In this document: one piece after another, positions 54,001 to 64,000 of the stretch
Numbering within the stretch: position 1 is the first letter of the stretch
Layout of the letters: the number at the start of each line of letters is the position of its first letter
NCBI GenBank assembly: GCA_018287875.1
Contig: JAGVVL010000025.1
Location: 2,666,001 to 2,730,000 of the forward strand
Length of the DNA: 64,000 nucleotides
Direction: 5' to 3'
Source of the DNA: Nigrospora sphaerica
Lineage: Eukaryota; Ascomycota; Sordariomycetes; Amphisphaeriales; Apiosporaceae
Program-made: the position numbers and the translations under genes
Notes under the pieces: generated by a model
The model's input: only the letters and a program-made list of their open reading frames with translations
Told to the model about the DNA's origin: nothing
Database searches by the model: none

Positions 54001-54843
54001 CATCTCGAACGCTATCGTGCCGTCCTGCCGGGCTAGCATGTCTCGATCTTCGCCGGACTTGAGCACCGTGTCACCGGATGCGACCAGGCCGATGTGGACA
54101 ATAGGCTGCGTACTGCCCTGCTCGAGGCGGCTGCGTCGTACTAGAGGCCCGTCGCACCCGCATTCATCGCATAGCTTTCCGTCGGTAAGGTGCCGGTACG
54201 TTGCTTGAAACAGCCTGTCATGCTGGATGCCGGGATACCAAGCTTCTAACTTGGTCCTTGTCTGCAATGTAGCCAAGTAACCGGCCATCTTGTCCTGATG
54301 CTTTTCCTGGCTGTGTATACCTTTCAGTCTGGCTAGCCGACCGCGAACCTCGGGACTGTGTCGCCCAAGGGACTCCTGTAGCGTGTCCTTTCGTACGAAT
54401 CCCTCGGGCATCCGCCGCCCGAGATCGTACTGGATCACGCCTTCGCCTATGATAACGTCGCCGAGCACGATCTCCTCTCCGCCCGCCGTAAAGGGAACGA
54501 CACCGCACACCCCGACGACGATAGCTAACTGTATACCAGGGAAGCGCATTCGACAGCATGCCGCGGCCGCGGCGGCAGCCACCTTGCCCATGCCTGGCAT
54601 GTGCACGAGCACGACATTGTGCAGACCGATAGCGCCGGTCGAGTAGGTATTCAGATCGCCGGAGGCGGGGTCGTACGGAGGGCCGCCGTCGTCCCAGTGG
54701 TGTTCGAACAGGGCGAGGACAGCATCGGCTTCAAGGACAAGGGCGCAGAAGATGGCGATAGTGAAGTCACGCCCGGTCGTCGGTCGTGGCGGCCGGCCCT
54801 GGTGTATCGGGACGGTGCGCGTGCCGGCGTGTACCGAGGCCAT
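51001..54843 (-). CDS. NLR-type receptor: nucleoside phosphorylase-NB-ARC-TPR
   Basis: Exons 54843-53835 and 53579-51001 join in frame to 1195 residues; the 255-nt intron is GTATGT...CAG with a GCTAAC branch. Residues 1-336 are a PNP_UDP (purine/uridine phosphorylase) domain: FTIAIFCALVLEADAV, a VVGVCGVV glycine-rich strand, and EMEGAGVWDVFP. NB-ARC follows: P-loop GLGGVGKTQ (377-385), Walker B LLVVDNADD (D457), FTTRS, and LPLAITQAAAYL. Residues 795-1172 are nine TPR units of exactly 42 residues, such as RLTSEHNLASAYLSDRRIPE. These proteins are fungal intracellular receptors that oligomerise on binding; the enzyme domain is the likely effector. If the intron call were wrong this would be two adjacent genes. 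Confidence 0.88.
51120..52215 (-). repeat. 126-bp in-frame tandem repeats encoding TPRs
   Basis: Nine consecutive 126-bp units within the NLR gene, highly similar at DNA level, encoding TPR units that differ at a handful of positions. High internal conservation is known for repeat domains of fungal NLRs and points to unit exchange. The array leaves shadow frames open on both strands. Confidence 0.92.
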
Positions 54844-55263
54844 CGCAGGCTAGCGTAGCCGGTCAACATCCTCTGGGTCAGCACATAGTTGAGGAACCAG
54901 TCATGAAATGCGCGTACCTTTCGCGATCCGTTATATCATCGTCCTTTTAGGTAGTGACCGCCCTTGGGGAGGAGACGAGTGGAAAACATAGATGATGAGA
55001 TGACGCCGTTCAAGGAATGCGCCATCAGCAGGCAATGTCGCCGTCAGCCCGGTGCGGCTGACGGGGCATGTAGGCCAACCCCGCGCAACCCCGCATATGC
55101 GACGGCCCGTTGGTACGATAGGCCAGACGGTACGCGAAGCCGTGAAACCATGTATGTTTCCGGGTCAATTAAAATGACGAAAGCGGTAGAATCCTAGAGT
55201 GGCTAATCTGTTACTTAAGAACTATTTGTGTATAAGAAGATGTTGATATAGACTTTGATTAAG
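54844..55263. other. Upstream region of NLR gene
   Basis: No gene seen; presumed promoter of the NLR. Confidence 0.5.
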
Positions 55264-55602
55264 CTAGCTGATCCGATCAGCACTGTCAACATGGGTAGAG
55301 GACCGGTCCCATCTGAAGCGTGATGGGCGGGAATGCGGGACGTGGTCTAGCGCTCCCATCATTTCAGGACCAGTGATTTTGTGGCGAGACAGGTTTAGCA
55401 TGATATGGGCTACAATATAATCCTGGTGGCTTCCTGACTCAACGTCTCCGCCGAAAAGGATGGCTGCCCAGGCACCTTGAAGGTTGAACTCACGCGTGCC
55501 CGGGGCAGTATTGGTGATCATCAACCGTCCTACCGTGCCGACACCAGGGTTGAAGGCTCGTCGCAGAGAGACAGTTCTCCGCAGAGCTGCCATGTCGGGC
55601 AT
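55264..55602 (-). CDS. Hypothetical ORF, 112 aa
   Basis: ATG at 55602 opens a frame with a fairly protein-like composition (for example GTVGRLMITNTAPGTREF). No signal peptide, domain or intron was recognised. It is head to head with the coiled-coil gene at 55853. It may be an exon of a longer gene or a chance ORF. Confidence 0.3.
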   Translation of the reverse strand: MPDMAALRRTVSLRRAFNPGVGTVGRLMITNTAPGTREFNLQGAWAAILFGGDVESGSHQDYIVAHIMLNLSRHKITGPEMMGALDHVPHSRPSRFRWDRSSTHVDSADRIS

Positions 55603-55719
55603 ACCCGCTCTAGGCAGAGCAGCATTGATAGCGATGAGTCATTATGCGTCGGAGGCCGCGTCAAGTGTCAGTATATTCCTTTGTCTCCAATTATTGATTC
55701 CCCTCGCTGGCACTGGGGC

Positions 55720-55746
55720 TGGGGGGGGGGGGGGGAGGGGAGGGGG
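55720..55746 (+). repeat. G-rich homopolymer tract
   Basis: A run of about 15 G followed by GAGGGGAGGGGG, some 110 bp before the coiled-coil gene start. It could form a G-quadruplex and is prone to length errors. Confidence 0.7.
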
Positions 55747-55852
55747 TGCCCAAGTCTTGGGCCTCTGCGAGGACAAGCCGACGCGAGAGAAATAAAGGCC
55801 CGTCACTCGGTATAGTCTCTGACTCGGGTTGATAGTAGTACTGGGGAGTCGT

Positions 55853-57124
55853 ATGTCTCTTAAACGAAAAAGGGAAGAGATCGCAGTCAAAGAGGAGGAC
55901 TCGGTAGACTCGGGCGACTTGGACGACTCCGACAGGGACGACTCCGACAACTCGCACGACCCGGACGACATGGACGATTCAACCGATTCGCACTCCGGCG
56001 ATTCCGATTCTGGTGACGAGGCCGCGAACCACGCTTCCGCGTCCGCCACCCTAGGCTGTGCAGCGGAAACTGCTGGGAACCTGTGCGGCGCCGGCATGGT
56101 GGAGCCCCGAGGGCATACGGCCGACGGGTTCATGAAAAGTCCTGGCCAAGTCCAACGGACTTATAAGGAGGTATTCATAGCTCCAAGGCATGGGTTCCGG
56201 CTCAATCTGGGCGAGATTGCACAGCTCAAGGAGCGGCTGCACGAAACGATAAACAAACTTAACAAGGCCCTCGCCGAGGGAGCAACAGCCAAGGGCGAGT
56301 ACATGAAGGCAGGCAAGTGCCGCAGCTCCAACAGTCCAACCGAGATTTGCAGCGCACATTGAACGAACGTGTGAAGGAGGAGAGGGCTCTTCAGTCTCAA
56401 CCGAAGGGCAGAAAAGCCTTGATTGTTGCCAAGTCTCTCGAAGAGGCCAACGCTGCGCTAAAGGAGACCCAGAAGCTCAACGGCGACTATGAGGAGCGAA
56501 TCAACACCCTTTCCCAAGGCTATAAACAAAGGGGTGATTCCATACGCGAACGGATAGGAGAGGTGATGGAGAAGGTCAACAGGATCAATGAGCTGGTGGA
56601 GGAGCTCAAGAGAGAACAAGCGAGGAAGCCCCACGAGGTTTCACAGGCCCACAAATGGGAAGAACTGCGGGAACGATACAGGAGCATGATGACGGAACAC
56701 AAGGAGGCGGAGACAGCGGGATCCGACGGAGGAGGAAGCATTGGCGATGGAGAGTCGTCTGTGGACAGTTGAAGACCCGACGACTCACCTGCAGGTGGTC
56801 AAGGACCTTCAAGCTCAGGCGGAGGAGAGGGCGCGCAGAATGGAACACGAAGCGGCCAAGAACCAAAAGAAAGCAGACAAGAAGGGGGGAGAGGTAAAGG
56901 AGCTGCGGAAGCTGCTGCAGAAGCGAAAGAAGCAGCTTGACCGTAGCAAAGACGAGGTCCGCTCGCTGGCGGATATCGTGGCGAGGCGTCCGACGTCCCA
57001 AAACAAGCCTCGGGTCAAGAAGGCAGCGCCAGGCCACGACAGACCAGCCCGGCGTGGCACAGGTGAGGAGAGAGACGGAGGCACTGCCCGCGCCTCCGCT
57101 GAGCTCTCAGCCCGGCTTCGTTGA
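55853..57124 (+). pseudogene. Acidic and coiled-coil protein, frame-disrupted
   Basis: ATG 55853 begins a basic start (MSLKRKREE) followed by a very acidic Asp/Ser stretch, then a helical region (LNLGEIAQLKERLHETINKL). Near 56310 the reading must move to another frame (to 56772), which continues a long charged coiled coil (VKEERALQ, LEEANAALKETQKL, VEELKREQ). From about 56741 the original frame resumes (HLQVVKDLQAQAEERARRMEHEA, core AEERARRMEHEA) to TGA at 57124. No intron with normal length and consensus explains the shifts, so two compensating frameshifts or sequence errors are likely. Function is unknown; SMC- or kinesin-like domains are not seen. Confidence 0.5.
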
Positions 57125-58200
57125 AATCACCGAGGAGGGTGAGGACGGAGGGGGATCGATGGATGGGGCAACCACGTTGGGACGAGGCTCGGCGATGCTT
57201 GAAGTCCCGCGGATTATCAAGTCGGTTCTCGTGAGGGGGGTATTGGAAGGTCTCCTTGTCTGCTTCGGACTCTATGCGCCTCGCGAAGTACTCACATCTT
57301 CTGTCCTGGGTGAGCATCCGACTGGCTACGCGTTCGGCAGCTGCGTTACCTAGCATCTACCACTTTCGGGGGAAAAGAGGCCGGGAACTAAGAGACGCAA
57401 ACAGCGCTGGCTGACGCGAGGCAGGAGCAGAGACAGGCACAGGCACAGGCTGTTGATGCTGGGCGGAGCTTTTTCAGCGGCTGCCTGCATTTGGGCGTCG
57501 CGATTGATTGGGCGTGCCCAGTCCCGGGGCGGCATCGTGGGATGGATGCAGTGGCTGCTTCCCAGTCGACCAAGATGGTGTCGCCCGAACGTGCATGGAC
57601 GGCTTGTCTCAGCGCGCTGATCGCCGCCTCTCCAACAACGACGTGCGTGCGCGTAGGCAAAGATCTACTTCATAAATGGGACGGTAGCCTCCCCCGCATT
57701 TTGTTCCTCAGCAATCCCAAGGTTCCCGTCTCCGCCCGCTTTCCTAACTTTTTCGTCGGAATGTTGGCACACCCACCCATCATTCATCAAGACCATCATC
57801 CATCGCTGCGCAGTCAGGAACCGCAGTCGTATTTGTGGCCCGCCGGCTCCGAAGCGCGTCGCTCCGAACGGCCAGCAACTCTTCATGGCCCTTTTGGCCG
57901 CCCGAGGCTTCATCTCGCTAGCATGCCGGTCTTCATTGCGGGGTCCCATTCGCTCTCGTCACAGCGCATGACGACGGCGACGCGCACGCATGGCATGGGG
58001 CAAAGGTGGTATGGTAGGTAAACAGCAATGGTATATCATCTATTTTCCGCCGAGGCCATCTAAGCAACACCGTTTTGGCATCTAAAAGTCTAATTTCAGT
58101 TTGGTCTAATCAGGCTGGCAGGCCGAAGAGCCCGCGCAATTCTTCTCTCGCTCTATCCGTCTTTCCCCCACAAGGCGGTGGTAGTCGTCACCGTCGATGT
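57125..58200. other. Intergenic, no gene seen
   Basis: Open frames on both strands are short or lack protein-like composition. Confidence 0.4.
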
Positions 58201-59477
58201 TTAGGAACGCTTGACACCAGCCCAGCGCATCGTACCGGGCGCTGCGGGGTCCGACTCGACGTACTTCAGGTTCTTGAAGCTCGACCAGAGGTGCCCGTAG
58301 AAGGAGCCCTTCTCCTCGTGGTACAGGTCGCCCAGCATGGGCTTGATGGCCTCGGTCGCCTCGCCGGCGTAGTAGAAGGGGATCTTGGAGAACAAGTGGT
58401 GGACGACCTGCAGGAGCGTTAGTGGCGCGACGGGGGAGACAAGACCAAAGCACGGCGGCGGCTGGGGCAACTTACGTGGTGGCTGATGATGCAGTGGAAC
58501 AGGTGCTTGTCGATCCAGCCAAAGTCACGGTCGACGGTGGCAAGAGCGCCCTTGACGAACTCCCACGACTCGGCGCTGTAGTGCGGCACGTCGGCGTGGT
58601 GGTGGTGCAGGTACGTGATGGCGATGAGGAAGTGGTGGACCCAGAACCAGGGGACGGCGTACAGCAGGAAGACGGTCTGGGCGTCGAGCACCTGGGCGGC
58701 GCGGTAGAGGACGTAGCTGGTGGTGGCCAGGCCGACGTCGGACAGGAAGACGTAGATGGCCTCGCTGGGGCGGAAGACGGAGCCGAGCGGGTCGAAGTGG
58801 CTAATGCGGTACCAGGTCTTCTCGCCCTGCAAGCTGTTGCGGCCCGACGACAGGTTGAACAGCAGGTAGGCCGGCCAGGCGAACAGCTGGTGGCCGATGA
58901 GCTTGAGCAGCACAAAGGCCGGCGCGTCCTCGACGAGGTCGGCGTGCCACCACTGCGTCTTGAGCTTGTGCTCGTGCTCCTCCTTGGTCGCCGGAACGAA
59001 AGCCATGTCCTTCTCCATGTGGCCCGTGTACTTGTGGTGGCGGGCGTGGCTGAACTTCCACGAGAAGAAGGGCACCATGAGGTACGAGTGCAGGGCCCAG
59101 CCGACGAAGTCGTTCAGCCGGCGGTGCATCGAGAAGGCGCCGTGGCCGCACTCGTGCGCGAGGATCCAGATGCCGGTGCAGACGAGGCCCTGGGCGTAGC
59201 CGTAGGCCATCCAGGCCGCCGTGCGAGCATAGACGTTGGGCAGCTGGTGGATGTAGGTGAGGGCGGCCCAGACGAGCGCGCCCGACATGGCGAGATCGCG
59301 GGCCACGTACGCCAGCGACCGCACGGCGGACGGCTGGAAGCAGTGGGCCGGGATGGCCTTGCGGATGGTGTTGACATCAGGGAACTGAGGCTGCGGGTGC
59401 TGCTGGGATCCGCGGGCCTTGAGCGTGACGGTTGGCGCCGTCACGGTGGCCGTGGTCGACATGGTCGTGGTAGCCAT
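58201..59477 (-). CDS. Oleate delta-12 fatty acid desaturase-like
   Basis: Exons 59477-58476 and 58407-58201 join in frame to 402 residues; the 68-nt intron is GTAAGT...CAG and splits the third histidine box. The three boxes of membrane desaturases are HECGH (108-112), HARHH (144-148) and HVVHH (334-338), with hydrophobic spans between. HECGHGAFS and YTGHMEKDMAFVP are typical of FAD2-like enzymes, which convert oleate to linoleate in ER lipids. ATG 59477 is the first ATG of this frame near the conserved part; the Pro/Ser/Lys-rich frame upstream is not conserved-looking. The protein is a little shorter than many fungal homologues (about 450-480). Regiospecificity is inferred from the family. 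Confidence 0.9.
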
Positions 59478-62400
59478 GTTGACGGTTCGTGGGGGCTTCT
59501 TTTCTTTTTCTTCTCCCGCAAGAGGCTGAGAAGTGCGGGTGTGAAACGAAGGAGACGAACGAAACGAAGCAGCAACAGCCGGGAGCTGAAGGGGGGGGCG
59601 GGGAGGGAAAAGAGAAAAAAAGTGAAGGACAAACGGCGGGGAGGGAGGGGGGAGGAAAAAGGCGAGAGGGCACGAATCTCCTTTTTGTCTTCTGTCGACC
59701 GGCCTCGGCAGCACCAGACGTTTTACTCCTTCCTGCCAGTTCGGTGGACAGATCTCCCTCAGGGTCTAGATCCCACGCAGCCCAGAGGGTGTAGGGTCTA
59801 CCAGAGGGCGCAAGGCATGTTGGCGGTACGGGCGATGTACTCGCCCACTGGTAGGGGTCTTCTGCTCCTCCTGTGGGAATACCGGGTTCCATTCAGCACC
59901 GGACAGCTCCACTGGGGTCCCGTCTCAATGGTTAATCCTTGCCGTGCGACCCTTTTCGCATGGAGACGGGCGAAACACGGGCTTGGGGAGGTTCGAGTTG
60001 GCCGGGACCAGTCGGTACGCCACCAGCAGGTTTTTCGAAGCCTTCTAGTGGGCGTGGGCCCTGGACTTGGCCGGTTGGCGTGTGGCTAGCAGCAGCCGGT
60101 GGCTTGAAACGGGATGCACCGATCGATGGATTGCACGACGGACGCAGGCAGAGCCGCTTCCGCTCGATGGGCTGAAGCCAGACGCGGGCAGGCAAACGCC
60201 GTTACACGCAGACCGGAGACGGGCGCGGCATCTTCGCGCTTCCAATCGCAGGCATGGGCCCTGCAGCATCTACTGGCGGCGGACTTCGACCCGACACGTC
60301 CATTGCATTCACCCCAATTCACGTAATGCAGCGACGTCCCGTCACCGTCGCGTGGAAGAAAAAGAAAGGGCACACAGGCGCCGAGGTGGCCAAAGACGGC
60401 AATCCCCATACAAACATCTGCCAACCCCTCCCAGGAGCTCCAGAAAGGCCCAGGGGTCCCCTCCCCATGTTTCTTTCCTCAACGCTTTTTCCGCCCGGCA
60501 GCCGTTCCCTGCCGCCGATCGCTCTCCTACTACGGGGCGTCCAGAGTGGATCCGAATTTCTGTTGAGATTGACTCCCCTGAACAAGTCAGTTTCACGAGT
60601 GCCTCTGAAAGAGGAAAGAAAATCTCTTTCGTTGTTGGAGGCAAAACGAATCTACAGAATGCCCGCTCCCGTCTTATCTAAAAGCCGCGGTCTAGCGGCT
60701 CTGGTGAAACCTTGATCGGCCGTGCCACAAGGAGGTGCATTGCATCTGTGGTTTATTTCGAGCCCGTCTCTGTCCCGTCCCCTCCCCCCTGTTCCGGTTT
60801 GTATTCGTACGCCCCGTGTGAAGAGAAGGTTTCGAGGGATGGAATCTAGGGACCTTTCCTGCTCGCCCCTCTTCCCCCTGGCGCCCGTACCTTTCCGCCC
60901 AGCCATGGGCCGTCTGGTGTTGCAGTGCAAGTGTAAGTTGCCGACTTCATACTCCGTATATCGGTACCGTCTTTCTCGCCCCCTCTGCCACGACACGGAC
61001 CCGGTCTTGGACCCAGACGTGGCCCTGACACGCTGGACTCGGGATGGGGACCTGCACCTTGGCGGCCAGCGTCTGGACTATGCAGCCACAAACGTGGCGT
61101 CAGCGGCAACAACATCGGCTTCGGCATCAGCAACAGCAGCAACAGAGGGCTGAAAGGGCTCTGGCTTTTTTTTTCTGTGGGGGCTGGCGGTGTGTCCCAA
61201 GTACCACTACGGATACGACGACGACTAGTAAGCGAGACCGATGGTTGGAGGAAGACTAGGGTCCGGCCACGGCGCGGTTTTTGGGCTGGTTCTTTGTGCT
61301 GAACCTGCCTGACTTGGCAAGGAAGCCAAGGCTTCTAGGTGCTCGCTAAGTGGTCGTCGAACAGTCCTTACCCCCCTACTGCCCTCTCGAGCTCTCAACC
61401 CCCGGTCGGCTCCTCTTCTTCCTCCTCTTCTGGGCCCCTACTAGTACCGTCTAGTGCATACCGCGTGTGTCCTAACCGAATCCCTGTCCCGCCGGCCTGC
61501 CAAAAAAGTCCCACCCCTCCGTCAACCGTTCAGATCTCAAACACGGGATCTGCTCACCACCGATTGCCCACGACGGCGGACCGCGTCAGGAGTTTGCAAG
61601 GTGGCGGGACCGAGGGGAGAGCGGCGACGGAAGCCTGCAAGAGGGACCCAGGCCCCAAACAAAAGAACACGCTCAAGCCAACTTGGTTTCTTCACGTGCG
61701 CGCCAATGCCTCGGCATGGATGGTGCTCTGCATTGGCTTCGCTTGTCCCTTATGGGCGATGATCTCCCCTCCCCAGGCCCCCTCCTCTCACCCAAAGGCC
61801 CTTTTTCCCTGAAGCCCCCCTTCCCCCTCCCGGTCCCCTATTATGTACGCACACACCAGGAGGGGGTACGGGGTACCGCCACGGCGTACAGATAGACAGG
61901 CGACTAGCCAGCATGGCATGCATGCACGCAAACAACCTATGGCCAAACGTTTCCCAAGAACTGGCATGATCCAGTCGCGTGGAACAGGGGACGCTCCCGC
62001 TGTGCCGCCACCCCCCTTCCTCCCCTATCCCGTCTCCTGGATAGATTTTTGCTTTTTTTCCCCTCCCCGCCAGCGTGGTTCACCCCTGGCAATGACCAGG
62101 AGCCCCCGGGGGTTCGCCGACTGCAAGCATGACGTGAAAGCCAGGGGCGGGAAAGGAACGCGTAAAGCTCAGATGAAAACAACAATAAGGATATCCTTTG
62201 GCTTCCCAACGGGGGCCCGATGCCGAACACGTGCGTTCTCGTAGGACATTTCCGGCGACGCTACTGTTTCTACGCCGGCCGAGCTCGGGCCCAGGAACCA
62301 CACACACACAGACGGACACACCACCATCATCCGTCCGCCCAAAGTACATGGCGTCGGGAAGTCCAAAAGCACATGCCAAAAAAATCGTGAAGGGGACAAA

Positions 62401-63230
62401 GAGTAGTGTCCGCCCGCGCCCATACGACGTGGACTCTCGAAAGGGGAGCCGCTCCTACGCAGGTACGCGCGTACGCGAAAAATCCGGGTTGGGGGGGGGG
62501 GGGGCCGCGCATCGATAATAGCGGCAACCCACCAGTCCACACGTATACTAGGGACCGTCGAGTTGGAACACCCACGACGTCCCATCGCGTAGTGGCAATG
62601 GTTGCCGTGCTGTGTACCACGAGAGCTTCGCGGTGAAGCCGCCCCCGCCATGCCGGGCGGTCTGGCTCGGTCCTCGATTCAGGAGCGCGGGGGGCACGCG
62701 CGCGCCCGCCGGACCGACTCTCAGCACCGCCACTCTGCCTGCCCCCACGGCCGTCGCGCGTGGTCGTAATTGCGCAAACGCTTCGTCTGGGCCGCTCGAA
62801 GCTTCAGACGGCGTATGGGCCGGCTTGAGAGCCTAAGATCGGTCCCGGCATAATGACGAACGCCATCACCACCACGAGACACGCTATCTATTTCAGGATG
62901 AGAGGCGGGGCACCCGACACACGTCGAAGCAACCGGTGGCTGCTAAAGCTAACGTCGGCAGTTCATGATCGAGATCCATAGGGACGCCCGACGGTGAGAC
63001 GGCGTCGCCGGCGCCGAAGCATCTTGGAACATTCGCTAACGAGCTTGACGATGGCCCTAGGGGCAACTATAGCCCGAGCCTCGTGCCAGGCAACGGAAAA
63101 GATACAAAGGTACTTTTGGTATCATGGGAATTTGGTGACGCGCCGTGTACCTCTGTATCGTGTGTGCAGGAAAAGGCGTGGCGCAAAATATGGGCGCCGC
63201 CTTCGTCTTCGCATCCCAGGTCAGCTTCTC
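59478..63230. other. Large gene-poor GC-rich stretch
   Basis: 3.75 kb between the desaturase start and the reductase stop. The first part is the desaturase 5' leader/promoter, rich in purine/pyrimidine tracts. Many open frames exist on both strands but none has domains, signal peptide or splice support. A G-run of about 13 lies at 62490-62504 and an AC-repeat at 62300-62313. No tRNA cloverleaf was recognised, though I could not scan exhaustively. Confidence 0.4.
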
Positions 63231-64000
63231 CTAACAGTCTAGCACGATACGCCCTTTGGCCCTGCTCACGCAACTCAGCATCGACTCTTTTTTCTGCTCG
63301 TCGTTCAGGGCCACCCCCTGGTGCACCACTTCGCCGCTGCAGTAGCCAACCATGCAGGTCCCGCAGTTGCCCACGAGACAGGACCCTTCGATATCGAGGC
63401 CCGCCGCCGTTAGAACCTGTAGCAATGATTTGTCCGGGGGAACATCCACCACCTGGCCCATGGACTTAATCTGGGCCTCAAACGGGTCTCCCGTCCCGGT
63501 GGCGGCCCCTCCAAAGTCCTCCAAATGTACATGGGAGGGCGGGTAGTTGAGCTTGGTCGTCAGATCCCGGCAAGCCCCTAAGAGAGCGGCTGGGCCACAG
63601 CAGTACACCCTAGTCCCGCCGGTATCCCCAAGGCCTAGATCCGGGATCACGTCTTGCAGCTGCAGTCTCTGGCCCTCGTCACGGGCGTACACCTTCGTCT
63701 TGTCTCTCGGCAGGGTTTCAAGATAAGCGGCGTCTCGCCTGCTGCGCACGGCGTAATGGAGCTCCCAGTCTTGCTGCTCGGGGCTCAACGCCCGCAGCTC
63801 GCGTATAAAGGCCGTGATGCCGATACCGCCGACAATGTATATGCTGCGGGAGCGGCCGCAGTCACGATCGGTCCCACTGGTTTGCTGACGTTCGTGCCCC
63901 TTGGCCACTCGGACAACGTCACCAACCTGGAGATGGTCGTGCAGATAACTGGAGCCACCCCGCGACCTATCATCGCGAGCTACGCCCAGCTCGAACCGTC
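63231..64000 (-). CDS. Phthalate-dioxygenase-reductase-like flavoprotein with 2Fe-2S domain (5' end outside window)
   Basis: An open minus-strand frame runs from the window edge to TAG at 63233-63231; the start lies beyond 64000. The visible part has the end of an FMN/FAD domain, the NAD(H)-binding segment (YIVGGIGITAFIREL), RVYCCGPAALL, and a C-terminal plant-type ferredoxin domain with CLVGNCGTC (C-x4-C-x2-C) and a later MLSC as the fourth ligand. It passes electrons from NAD(P)H through flavin and a 2Fe-2S centre to an oxygenase. Vanillate O-demethylase reductase-like proteins share this order, and fungal forms are often fused to an N-terminal MOSC domain, which cannot be seen here. Confidence 0.88.
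   Translation of the reverse strand, partial: RFELGVARDDRSRGGSSYLHDHLQVGDVVRVAKGHERQQTSGTDRDCGRSRSIYIVGGIGITAFIRELRALSPEQQDWELHYAVRSRRDAAYLETLPRDKTKVYARDEGQRLQLQDVIPDLGLGDTGGTRVYCCGPAALLGACRDLTTKLNYPPSHVHLEDFGGAATGTGDPFEAQIKSMGQVVDVPPDKSLLQVLTAAGLDIEGSCLVGNCGTCMVGYCSGEVVHQGVALNDEQKKESMLSCVSRAKGRIVLDC

Noticed and set aside
58422..60089. 555-codon plus-strand ORF opposite the desaturase
   Set aside because: It is antisense to a gene with three histidine boxes and a clean intron; its residues are Val/Gly/Asp/Glu/Arg-rich as expected of GC-rich antisense.

Overview
The window is nuclear DNA of a filamentous ascomycete (Pezizomycotina; a Sordariomycete is a reasonable guess, but the sequence alone does not fix the species). 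This rests on genes split by short GT-AG introns (about 50-140 nt) with CTAAC/CTGAC-like branch sites, a HET-domain gene, two PTH11/SAT4-type rhodopsin-like membrane proteins, a nucleoside phosphorylase-NB-ARC-TPR receptor of the fungal NLR type, small secreted proteins, Tad1-type LINEs, and a copia-type relic whose stop codons look like RIP (repeat-induced point mutation).

Layout. 1-13 kb: a trans-enoyl reductase-like gene, then a 5.5-kb full-length LINE with a 13-bp target duplication, a 5'-truncated copy of the same family, a small secreted protein gene, a dehydrogenase relic and a second LINE type carrying RNase H. 13-15.4 kb: two secreted-protein genes, one KP4-like. 15.4-19.3 kb: an LTR-like repeat, a low-complexity ORF and a LINE nested inside another LINE of the same family. 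19.6-24 kb: a divergent pair, a TauD-like 2-oxoglutarate dioxygenase and a methionine-permease-like transporter. 24-37 kb: accessory DNA with three copies of an unrecognised Ala/Val-rich membrane-protein unit, LTR fragments, a tandem pair of small membrane-protein paralogues, minisatellites and a foldback/MITE-like element. 39-50 kb: receptor-like gene, HET gene, second receptor-like gene, tyrosinase. 51-55 kb: the NLR. 55.8-57.1 kb: a frame-disrupted coiled-coil gene. 58.2-59.5 kb: an oleate delta-12 desaturase. The right edge cuts a phthalate-dioxygenase-reductase-like gene.

How the parts fit. The dioxygenase and permease share one 970-bp promoter region and may act as an uptake/catabolism pair. 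HET, NLR, the two receptor-like genes and the secreted proteins are typical accessory self/non-self and environment-interaction genes, sitting beside young and decayed transposons. The most unusual material is the 24-37 kb repeat family and the NLR with nine near-identical 42-residue TPR units. All exon boundaries were read by eye and checked only for frame and splice consensus.
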